Shown here piece by piece: positions 19,501-29,600 of a DNA stretch of 37,505 nucleotides (position 1 is the first letter of the stretch; the number at the start of each line of letters is the position of its first letter). The stretch is from Heterotrichella gracilis. Its lineage: Eukaryota > Sar > Xanthophyceae > Tribonematales > Xanthonemataceae. Below the pieces are notes generated by a model that searched no databases, was not told the DNA's origin, and saw only the letters and a program-made list of their open reading frames with translations. A program made the position numbers and the translations under genes. The stretch covers positions 1 through 37,505 of the forward strand of contig JAULBX010027418.1 in assembly GCA_032358255.1 (NCBI GenBank), given 5' to 3'.

Positions 19501-19721
19501 CCCCAACCCCCATCCCACACCCCCCACCTGCAGCAGCGAATCGCTGGGCGCATCGATCATGTAGTCCGATCGGTTGATTGCCAGCACCACCTCGCTCCCC
19601 CTGCGCATGGCCCTTGCCTCTGACGTGTCGCGGTGAAGCTCCAGCAACGCAGCCTGGGGAACGGGGGAGGGGGAGGGGGTTGATACGAACAGTGCGGGCT
19701 TTGGCTGACATAATTGTGGAC

Positions 19722-19796
<75 letters not shown>

Positions 19797-21048
19797 AGGG
19801 TATCCTGCAGGTATTACTCCTCACTTGCCACGGCGTCTATGAGGGTAATGAATGCAGTGGCTGCGGCCAACTAATCTAATCACCCCCCACGGGTCCCCAC
19901 CTCATCCCAGGCACCAGCCACAGCCCTACCGACCCCCCCCGCTCTATCACCATGCACACACCGTGAAGTCGTCCTGCTCTGCTGCCGCTGCAAGAGTCTC
20001 CTGCAGGTACTCCTCGTCACTTGCCACGGCGTCTATGAGGGTGTTGAAAGCGGTGGCTACCGCAAGTGCCTGCTGGAAACGCGCCCTAGGGAAGGGTACG
20101 GGCAGGGCGGCAAGGGGGGCGTGGATGACTGCAGAGGGGGGGTCCTCCACGCCTGCGCCTACCACCTGTGGGTGTGGGGTGGGTGGGTGGTGGGTGAACT
20201 GCTGGTGGTGGGGGCGAGAGGAGGGTGCGTTGGGTGATCTGGTGGTGGTGGTGGCGTGGGGGGTGGGAATTTACCTTCACAGCACTACTGTCCATCGGAG
20301 CTTGTACTGGAGATATAAGTGGGTTTAACACCCTCTTCAATGCAACGCTGCAACGCTATTACAGCAACCATATGGAGTAAGACAACTGAGCCAACACCAA
20401 GTCTGTACGACAACGAAATTTGGGTGACATCAGCACTGTCCCTGTACTTGGACTCTATAACAGTGGGTCTATCAAATAGTTGTTCTGTATAAGTGTGGTT
20501 ACAACAAGGCGCTGGCTCCATACAGGCGATGAACATATGCATGCATGCATGTGCATGCATACCTTGGAACACAGTCCCAGCCCCAAACTGACTGGTTCAA
20601 CCACCCAAACCTCTCCCAGACACCTCGTTCCAACATATAACCACACACAATATGTCAAAAGCAGGAAAGCCAACCCTGAGATGAAGCCATACGGGCGATT
20701 CCCTACCATTCCATGTTGCGTGGCCCACACAATGGCATCAGCACCCAGCGCATCCACTTGCTCAGATCCCAAGAAGGACTCCCCATACGCCGACGACTGG
20801 CCAAACATCTCCGTCAAAGATGCGCTGCAGCGTAACCGACGCCCGTGGTTTAAAGCACGTTTGTGATGGTGTCCAACGTTACGGCATTCAAAGTGCCTGT
20901 TGCGTCGTTGTGGCCAGCCGTGTGGTAACTGCAGCAGTCTGGAGGCAGCTGTTGGTGTGGGGAAAAGGGAGCTTCGTCCAGAGGAACCCACAGGAACGGA
21001 GTGTAGTGTTTCTTGGCTCGAAGCTTGAGGTGGCTGTGTGCAGATCAT
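16593..21048 (-). CDS. GSH2: Glutathione synthetase, eukaryotic type
   Basis: It catalyses the ATP-dependent ligation of gamma-glutamylcysteine and glycine, the last step of glutathione synthesis. Minus-strand exons: 21048-20707, 20165-19962, 19653-19528, 19008-18769, 18447-18336, 17849-17613, 17443-17227 and 16797-16593 (TGA). Family blocks run in order: AIVWATQHGM/VVGAGVE, EEYLQETLAAAAEQDDFT, AINRSDYMID, VELNTIASSFGCL, VVQPGERNSYDQQ, VAVVYLRAGYTP, CPSVGYQLAGAKRVQQDL, ATFAGLWSLED, then the ATP-binding KPQREGGGNNLYG and the loop EGGVAAGFAVLDSPYLVD. From the ATG at 20808 the protein has 480 residues, the normal family length. An upstream in-frame ATG at 21048 adds 80 residues rich in Ser, Arg and His, which could be a plastid transit peptide. 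The 3' end of exon 7 is uncertain: a GC donor at 17226 and a GT donor at 17217 both keep frame. The introns are full of exon echoes. Confidence 0.93.
16950..17176 (-). repeat. Three tandem echoes of GSH2 exon 7 end
   Basis: Units at 16950-17001, 17050-17104 and 17121-17176 copy the real exon end at 17224-17280, which codes ILMQRIQPPTNLYV. They are separated by CCCTAAACCCT-type words. From the real exon, one frame stays open across the two nearest units on the minus strand (LAACILMQRIQPTSNLYVGL, then VLLQGMQPPTNLYVG) before it closes. Confidence 0.9.
17900..17955 (-). repeat. Echo of GSH2 exon 6 start with acceptor
   Basis: On the minus strand a CTCCGCAG acceptor is followed by a degenerate copy of the exon starting at 17849, with GTTGCCCGATGGCCTACACT for GTCGCCCGGTCGCCGTGGTC. 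It lies upstream of the real exon. Confidence 0.7.
18190..18272 (-). repeat. Echo of GSH2 exon 5 end
   Basis: It copies 18336-18399 (CTAGCGGAGGTTGCCAACGA and GGCGGAGCTGGATGGGGACTG are shared). It carries a three-base deletion and an altered donor (GGGCACGC for GGGTACGG). Confidence 0.85.
19190..19240 (-). repeat. Echo of GSH2 exon 4 start
   Basis: It resembles 18963-19015, with GTGCTCAGGCAGCCAAGGGA against GTGCTCAGGCAACCAAAGGA. It is more decayed towards the acceptor. A weaker trace may exist near 19062-19100. Confidence 0.65.
19723..19796 (-). repeat. (CTG)24 microsatellite in a GSH2 intron (CAG on the gene strand)
   Basis: Twenty-four uninterrupted CTG units plus CT. It sits directly next to, and appears to have grown from, the echo of exon 2 at 19797-19873, at the place where the real exon has a GCTGCTGCCGCTGC stretch coding Ala-Ala-Ala-Ala. 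Confidence 0.95.
19797..19873 (-). repeat. Echo of GSH2 exon 2 end flanking the CTG tract
   Basis: It shares TCCTGCAGGTA, TACTCCTC and CACTTGCCACGGCGTCTATG with 20000-20040. The side that should contain the donor is replaced by the CTG tract, so this copy has lost its splice site. Confidence 0.85.
20533..20560. repeat. Short alternating TGCA-type tract
   Basis: An almost uninterrupted run of ATGC/TGCA words in the first GSH2 intron. It is simple-sequence DNA with alternating purine and pyrimidine. Confidence 0.6.
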
Positions 21049-23603
21049 GGCTTTGCACTTGCACAACGACACTCCAGGGTACGCTGCACACGGGGAGGCG
21101 ATCTGAACGGAATTGGAGCAAGAATAAACAACGTGCAACACCCTGCTCGGGGTAGGAGTGCAGCAAGGCTCTGGTGCCAACACTGTTGGGGGAAGGATCC
21201 AGCGATTCAGTTTTAGGGAGCTTTGGGCGTCAAAACCCTAGGGTGTACGTGCCTGTTTACCACATTGCCCTGGTGTCAGGACATGTGGTCATACTGGGGC
21301 CTGCTTCCTGCCAGTTCGGGTGCACCTCAGGTTTTCCAACAGAGGTCAAATTTTAAGAGGTAACTCGTACCCATACCAAGCAACTGGAGCTCCTCCAACC
21401 CAAGCTATCTAAGCCAGCATGCTACATATGCGCGGCAACACAACTGAAATGGTCACCCACGCACCAAAGCTGATCCAGGATTTATAGCATTGAGATCAAA
21501 ATTTGAAGCAGAAGTGGGTGAATAGGACAAGTGGGGTGGGTGGGAGGTGGTGGCAGATAAAGGCACACGGGGATGGTGCGGTAATGGCGGTACAAACTCC
21601 ACATACACACCACAGTGGGAGGTAAGGGAGATTTCCCACGAGTTCTATGTGGTTATGGGCATGAATCTACCACCATTCAGGAGGCCAACAAGACCGAGGT
21701 GTCTACCTTGCGCCACGAATTCATGCATGGGCCCTGTCCACGGTTTTGTTGTGGGGGCTGGCCATGAGGATACAGCAGCACCAATAGCATGGACTGTTAT
21801 ATGGGATTGTATGGCCTGTACCCCTGTTGATCACCGGTTCTCTGCTCTTGTACCGCAGCTGCATCCACATGCACGCATGTGTCCTGGGTTCCTGAACATG
21901 TTTCCTTCAACTTCTTTATGGTGCCTACTTTATGCTGCAGAGTCCAAAATACCAGTGTAAGGTGCGGTTCAGAGCGCCAGTTCCGCTGAAGCTGCTGCGG
22001 TAGAGTAAATAGAGCTCCACCTTAAACCCCTGATAGCTGTACAGTCATATGTGGGGAGTGGGTTCTGACCAGACCACACCCATGAGGGCCCTGCCAAAGC
22101 TGCAACCCTCTCTTCAACTGTGTGGCCGTTGTGAACATCGTGACTGCACCTCTGTATTCTGCACTTTGCACTTGCATCCTGTATGTCGGAACCATGGCCA
22201 TCCGCACCTTGGGTGGGGTTTTGACTGGCCCACACCTCGAGCGACCTTTCGGAACGAACTATTCCTTCTGCGGTCCATCGTGCCAATCTGAACCGTTGGC
22301 AGCTCGTGCGTATGTGTAGGACCGGCCGTACCGTTTCAGTTTGGCGCAAATACTGGTCAGCATGTTGCTAGAGGTTAGGTACTCTCGGGCTTGCAGCAAA
22401 CGTTTCTGTTTGTCAGTGAAATCGGGCATGTGTCGGCGTGCTTGTTGACCATCGCATGCCTAATATTGAGTTGCGTCGTCACGAGGAAAGCACGAATTGC
22501 CACGAATCCCAACAGGTGTCAGCTGGGTTACTCTTACACTCTCGTCTTGCTTGCCGTTTCGAGTGCACGAGGTTCCGTGCCCATCGCCCAACTATGCATG
22601 CATGCAAGTGCATTTTTGTGAACATCGTCTCGTGTTTGCCAAGGGTTACATCTGTACCTGTTATAGCTAGTATTTGAGCTGCATTAGGGATGAAGCAATA
22701 CAGCCTTACATATTGTTCACAAAGATCTAGCGAGTTAGCGTGAGAGTTGAGCGTCGCGTTTGCATGCATTCGTGACCCTGTTGGAAAACTGCCTGCAAGT
22801 CTGGTTGCAAGACAGTACGTGGGCCCTTGTGAACCGTTCACCTATGCTCTAGAAGGCGCCGCATTGACAAAATGGGTGGCAGGTGCTTGTATGCGTTGTC
22901 ATCTTTAACTACCATCTTGATGGCATCGCCTTCCTGCACAGGTGCCCTGGGGTCGTCAGGTTGACAGAGCGCACGGATACTCGCATCAGTGGTAGCATAA
23001 CTACAGAATTCCATCTTGAGCCGTCCGGTACAGAGGCGCCATCATGGCGCTGGAACTGTACAAGTTGCAGTTCACAAAGCAGCGTAAGTGGAGTGGGGAC
23101 CATGGAGTGTGCACCTCTCGGGGCCAGGTTGGCTTTCAGATCTGGATCCATTAGATGTGGATGCTACACGTATGCACAGGCTAGGCAGTGAGGTCTAGCG
23201 CTTCTGTAGGTACCTGCACCCTCACTAGCTGGCTGCCAGGCTATGCAACGCTCCTCTTTCACGTTTAGGGGTAAGGGTTTAGGGTATAGCTCCACTCCTC
23301 TGCACAAGCTGCCCAAGTGCAGCAACAGTGTGATGTGTGTGATGTGGTACAGTCACAATGCACCCGCACAGCCACGGTACACCCGCTTAGATGCAACTCA
23401 AGTGTAGCATGACACACCCCGTCCCTGCCATCAGCTTGTCTCTGACAGCACCACGGGATAGACCAGGATAACCACCTCCTGGTATATATATCAACACCCC
23501 TGGCTGCACTGCGTGGCAGCGCTCTACATGCTGTACCACATTCAGCCTCCCGACAACAGCACTGCCATGCCCAACTTCAGCGCTGGCACTGCCTCTTATA
23601 CAC
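21049..23603. other. Divergent intergenic region between GSH2 (-) and the NHA antiporter (+)
   Basis: There is no supported gene, although promoters of both divergent genes and the missing first antiporter exon should lie here. Two plus-strand open frames are hydrophobic (about 22113-22320, VAVVNIVTAPLYSALCTCIL; and 22391-22621, ACLLTIACLILSCVV), but they have no recognisable family or clear splice context. A TTTAGG-type word lies near 23266-23282. The hairpin-related word at 23466-23506 is listed separately. Confidence 0.5.
23466..23506 (-). repeat. Dispersed relative of the 27657-27750 hairpin repeat
   Basis: On the minus strand it reads CCAGGGGTGTTGATATATAT then ACCAGGAGGTGGTTAT, closely matching the left arm and loop of the hairpin element in the antiporter intron. 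Two copies 4 kb apart suggest a small mobile or dispersed element. Confidence 0.65.
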
Positions 23604-26600
23604 AGTAGCCCATGCTCAGGACCGCACCAGCCACACATACACCACACAAACGTGCGCAACAAGCCCAAACCTGAATCCACCTTGTGGCGTGCAGTGTTCG
23701 TCCACATTGCGCTCATCGTGGCCCTGTTCTTCGTTTGCTACTTTGGCCTCTACTTCATCTTCGGGAGCCCCTTTGTGCCCCTGGATGGCCAGATGTTTGC
23801 CGTCACCCTGCTGTGGGTGTGCGCACACGTGGCGGGCTTCCTGGCACAGCAGGTGAGGCAACAATCAGAAAAGTGCCACATAAATGGCATTTTAGATCAC
23901 ATAAATGATCGTATCCATCTGATGATGATTATCCATGTGATCATGTCATCTGTGGGTGTGCGCACACGTGGCAGGCTTCCTGGCACAGCAGGTGAGGGGA
24001 TAACAGCGCACAATCGCCGTGTGATCAGTCATCCGATGATCACCCATGTGGTTTGTCATCCATGTGATCATGTCATCCGATGATCACCACCCATGTGATC
24101 ATGTCAACTGATGGTCATAGTCATGTGATCATGTTCATCGGCTGATCACAATCCATGTGACCACCTTACCAATGGTTTAAGGTAATATATGCAGTGTCAC
24201 AATTAAACCTTACACCCAAAGCTTACACCCAAACCAAAACCCGTAAAACGTCATCTTGAATGCAAGCTCTTCCCCTTTGCAGTGAAAGCTCCCCACCCTG
24301 CCAGGACAGCTCCTGGTGGGCATGCTCTTAAAAATCACTGAGGGTTTCCTTGCAGTGCGTCACAACTGAAACCCTCCACCCAAACCCTACATCCAAACCG
24401 ACAACCCGTAAAATTCCGTCTTGAACTGACGTTCATCGAATTTCCCCCCTTGCAGTGCAAGCTTCCCCCCCTGCTGGGTCAACTTCTGGTGGGCATGCTC
24501 CTAGAGAACCTACCCGGCGACCCGCTCCAGGCCTACAGCCACGCCTGGTCGAGTAAGATCAAGGTGTTTGGCCTGGCAACAATTCTCATGCGGGCAGGGC
24601 TGGAGATCGACTACAACACGGTGCGATGCCAGACCCTCATCTGGGATTTCTGATAAAAAATTTTATAAACTCCCTAATTAGGTTTATAAACCCTAGACCG
24701 TAAACCCCCATCGTCGTGGACAGCAACTGTTACTGCATCAAACCCTCAACCCCGATGAAAACCCTACAGCCACGCCTGGTCGAGTAAGATCAAGGTGTTT
24801 GGCCTGGCAGGGCTGGAGATCGACTACAACACGGTGAGATGCCAATCCCTTAACTGGGATCTCTAAACCCTAAATTGCAAACCCTACCGATGTGGAGTGC
24901 AAATGTTACAATAACTGGACCAAACTTTCACCCCCAATGCAAACCTACATCATGCACAGTCCAGTCAGACAAGGTGTTTGGCCTGGCAGCCATTCTCATG
25001 CGGGCAGGGATAAAGATCGACTACAACACGGTGCAATGCCAGCTCCTTCATCTGGATCCCTAAACCCTAAACCTTCACTGAAGGTCGACTGCGACATGCT
25101 ATATGTGCCTTTGGGCGACATCAGCCCCTCCTCCTGCAACCTAAACCCTAATCCATTAGCCGTAAACTCTACGTCCTAAACAAGGCTTCATAGAAAAGGA
25201 CTCCTACCAAACATAAAATGGTGTGGGCACACTTGCCACCCCTGTCCCCTCCCCCCATCACAGGCCTTCAGGCGCGCCACGGGGACCACCTTCCGCGTGG
25301 GTACAATCCCCTGAACCATCCAGGGATTCATGGGTGCCCGCACCGGCATTCCTGCATTTATCAAAATGCCTGCCCTGGTCATCCAAGGACCCCCGGGACG
25401 AGGGGCAAATGGCTCAACTGCTTCATTTCTCCCCTACCCTGCAGGCCTTCAAGCGCGCCCCCGGGACCGTCGTCCGCATGGGCACGATCCCCGTCATCCT
25501 GGAGGGATTCGTGGACGCCGGCCTCATCTCCGCATTTTTCGGGATGCCTGCGCTGATGAGCATCACGGGCGGCTTCCTCATGGCCCCCCTCAGCCCCACG
25601 GTGGTCATCACAAGCATGCTGGCGCTGCAGCAGCGCGGCTATGGCCTCAAGCACGGTGCGATGAACATGAACGAATATATATATAAATAATGAAACCGAG
25701 GGTTGCTGGTCACCAGCAGTGTGTAAGCAGCTACCCTGCAGCGTATTTTTGGGGCCAATATCTTTACAATTGTGATTTCCTAGTGCCACCCTCAGCCCCA
25801 CGGTGGTCATCAGAAGCATGCTGGCGCTGCAGCAGCGCTGCTATGGCCTCAAGCACGGTGGGTTGGAAACGGGGCAATGCTGTTTTGTGTGGTAAAGAGG
25901 CTTGCAGGCTAGTGTGTAAACGGCCGCACCTTGCTGGTCTTGTGCGTCGACGTTTTGCTTGTAGCCTTGGCTGATGCAGGTAATCTGTGCTTAAAGAGAA
26001 AAAACTACCATGTCCAACCACGACACCACAAACTGGCCGTGGTTGTGCATCATCCCAGTGTGGTGTTCAAGCCAATGCCACAGTCCTTTACCCCGATCCA
26101 GGTTTCCTATATTGTTACCCCTTTCGCAGGCATCCCTTCGTTGGCCATGGCAGCCGTGGGGATCGACGTGGTGGTGGGGATTTGCTTCTTCTCCATTTTC
26201 CTGTCATTAGCAGTGCAGGACCCTGGCAACGTCACGATCTGGTCGGTGGGCAAGGGAGCGTACAGCGTGCTCATTGGTGCGTGCCATAACCCTAAACAAT
26301 GTTCCTAAGGATCCCAATAAACCTAGAATATACAACCAAAACCCTGTGGATGCAATTGTGTGCAGCGTGCTCATAGGTCTGTGGTACATGTTTGGTGTAG
26401 GGTTCATGTTGTCTCCCCTCCCAAATCTACTTCCCCTTCCCCCTCCTCAGTGGCATTGCTGCCTCACCCTCCTCTCTTTGTCCCATTCTCCCTGTTCTTC
26501 CCCTTTCCTCCCTTCCCTTCTCCCATTTAGGGTAGCCGTGGTACCCTCCCTCCAACTTCCTCCCCTCTCATTCTCACCTTCAGTCCCTCTGCAGGTGGCG

Positions 26601-29600
26601 CTGCTGCACTCCTTGGAGGCGCCATCCTGGGATGCACCAAGCTGCTGGACATACCCCTGTTCAGACCACTGTCCTTTCCCCCCTCCCTATTCCATACCCT
26701 CTTCTTTCCTCCCGTTTCTGATTCCCCCCATTTCCCTTCCCCCTCTCTCTCCTTCACCTCTCATTCTCACCTTCATTCCCTCTGCAGGTGGCGCGGCGGC
26801 ACTCCTTGGAGGGGCCATCCTGGGATGCACCAAGCTGCTGGACACACCCCTGTTCAGGTCGTTCTACACATTTGCACTGGGGCAGCTGTTCATGTTCCTA
26901 TGGTAAGGTTGGTTTGGGTCCTAGGTTTATTAGGGTTTCATGTGATTGTGTTGTAGACTTGAGTATTGGCTCGCTCTACGTGTTTGCAGTGAGCAAGTGT
27001 CCATGTTCATATGGCGTTGGAGCTATGGCTGTGGTTTAGGGTACCATGGCTGTGGTGTAGGGTCTATTGTACACATCTGCGACTAGGAAAGTGTTTTCTG
27101 CACACAGTAAGGACATGGGTTAAGGGGATAGGGTTCTGGTCCATGCCGTGCCAAAGTGGTTAGGGTCTAGGGTTTCTCTTGCAAAGTATGTTGCCATGGT
27201 TTGCAAACTATCTGATTGAAGTCATGCAATTACTTTTGCATTGTGCATTAAACCGGTACCGGATACCAAACAGTATGGATACCTACAATAAGCCCATCAT
27301 CAGCAAAAACAAGCTGCAATATGCCAGAAGACCAATGACGCTTAAATCCACGTAAATAATCAACATGGCAACAGCTGTCTCACGGCATGACTCGTGATTA
27401 TCAAAAGAGGCACTTAACCATTGTGTATTTGCAGCTTGAAGTGCCAGGAAAGAGCTGCGTGGCGCCGCATGTGCAAGACCGACTGCTAATCTGGCTGTAT
27501 TGCTGGAATGCATGTAACTAACTAGCTAACTAACTATTTGCAGCTTGAAGTTCAAGATCATCGGAGGCGGTGCGCTGGCGTGCATCGGTCTGACTGCCAT
27601 TGCATCCCTCTTCTGGGCACGTGGTTGGCCAAAGGCACTGTCGGCAGGTACGTCCTATGTGTCACACCAGGGGTGTTAATATATGAACCAGGAAGGGGTG
27701 GTTTATATATTAACACCCCTGGTTTATATATTAACACCCCTGGTCACACTGAGGATGGGGTGGGGGGAAGGGGGGGGAGGAGTGTGGCTTGGTGTGCTGT
27801 GTGTGTGCCTGCATGGGCCCTCCATCCTTGTAGTTTTGCTTTGAAACGCACGCTTGGGGGCATTGCGTTGACGTGCATCGGGCCGACTGCCATTGTCTCG
27901 CGCTTCTGGGCCTGTGGTTGGCCAAAGGCACTGCCGGCAGGTATGCAACGTGTGCGTTGGCAACAATTGTGCATGAAAGTGCCATGCTTTTCATTCGCAG
28001 CAAGGTACCATATGTAGATGTAATCGAAAAGGGAACAATGCATCTGAAAGCACCAGGTGTATATTGCCCAGGTTGCGATTTGCACATCAGGCACAGAGTT
28101 GCATGGACACATCGTGGTAATGATCCCACTTATTTTGAAATTCACTGCTGTGCAGGAAATATAGTGTAATTGCACGTTGCGAGGTCTTTTATTCATTATC
28201 ATTTTTCAATAATGGAGCCACTGGTATGCTTGCCGCTGGTCGTATTATATTAAATTCGTGTACCGAGAACGAAGTGGATGGCCACATCGCTGTGTTTTCT
28301 ATTAAAAATATATACAATAATTTTTTTTTAATATGCCGCAGGCTGCTACGCGCACACCAAGCACGAAGTTGACAGCCAGATGGCTGTGTTCTTTGATAAT
28401 TAGTAATTAATAATTCTAATATTCTCAATTTGCCGCAGGCAAAAGTGCGCACACCAAGCATGAGGTTGACAGCCACATCGCTGCGTTCAATATTAGTAAT
28501 ATTTATTAATAAGTTTTTAATTTGCTGCAGGCAAAAATGTGCACACCAAACACGAGGTAGACAGCCACATCGCTGTGTTCTGGGTCATCTTCATGCAGCC
28601 GCTGCTGTTTGGGAGCGTGGGCGCCAGCATCAACTTTGACATCATCACGGGGTCCATCATCATGAAAGCCATCGGAGTCACCCTTGTTGGTAAGCACAGC
28701 AAAGGGGCGCATTGTTTTGGGGGGCCAATTTTACTTGTATCTTGTACGAATGCTACTTATTTATTTGCAGTACAGCGGATGGGCGCATAGTCTTGGCAAA
28801 CACTCAAAATCAGACATTGGCGATCTTACTTTTATCTTGTGCGAGATATGTGCAATAAAACAGATTTAAATGCAGTGGATGCCCGGGGGTGTAATGCATG
28901 TGCAGGAGTACTCACCCGCAGATGTTGGTCTTGGGGGATGTTTCCAATGTTGGGTCCCTGGGGTGACATGGATTTTTCCTGTGCAGGCATGGTTGTGCGC
29001 CAGATCAGCACATGGCTGCTGCTGCACAAGTCGCCAATCACCCCCACCGAGCGCCTCTTCCTGGCGCTGTCATGGGTGCCAAAGGTGGGTCCATGTGGGT
29101 CGCTCAGCAATTTCATAAATGCATTTCAGCAAGTTTAGCGGTTAGTCTTGCACATTGCACCCCAAGCAGGTTGGCCCTGGCAAATTTTGGGCTATGTTTA
29201 TTATTAATATAAATCTGAGCACATGGCTGCTGCTGCACAAGTCCCCAGTCACCCCCACCGAGCGCCTCTTCCTGGCGCTGTCATGGGTGCCAAACGTGGG
29301 TCGAGCAGTACATTTAAAGTCATGCATTTCTGCAGTACAGCCAGGTTAGCGGTTAGTCTTGCACTTATTTGCACATGGGGCGTCAAGCGGTTTGGTCCTG
29401 GCGGTGTTCATGCCACGTAATCTTCACTTTTTTTTTTTTTTCCAGGCCACGGTGCAAGGTGCGCTGGCCACCGCCCCGCTGGACATTGTCGAGGCTGTGC
29501 AGTCCGGGGCGCCAGATTCGCCCTACAAGGAGCAGCAGATACTGTATGCCCAGGAGCTGCTGGCTGCTGCGGTGGTGTGCATCCTGGTCACCGCGCCTTT

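Noticed and set aside
19578..19874. Plus-strand frame with a long poly-Ala run
   Set aside because: It is the translation of the (CTG)24 repeat in the antisense direction of GSH2.
20283..20309. Short candidate GSH2 exon (minus strand) starting with ATG and coding MDSSAVK before a donor
   Set aside because: It can be spliced in phase, but the upstream exon ending in WATQHGM gives the conserved family N terminus. The short version would lack it.
20820..21155. Plus-strand open frame of 111 codons opposite the GSH2 first exon
   Set aside because: It is antisense to the GSH2 N-terminal frame and shows no family motif.
26274..26906. 210-codon plus-strand frame over an antiporter intron and exon
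   Set aside because: It stays open mainly through a C/T-rich polypyrimidine intron and the exon echo. The antiporter exons join in phase without it.
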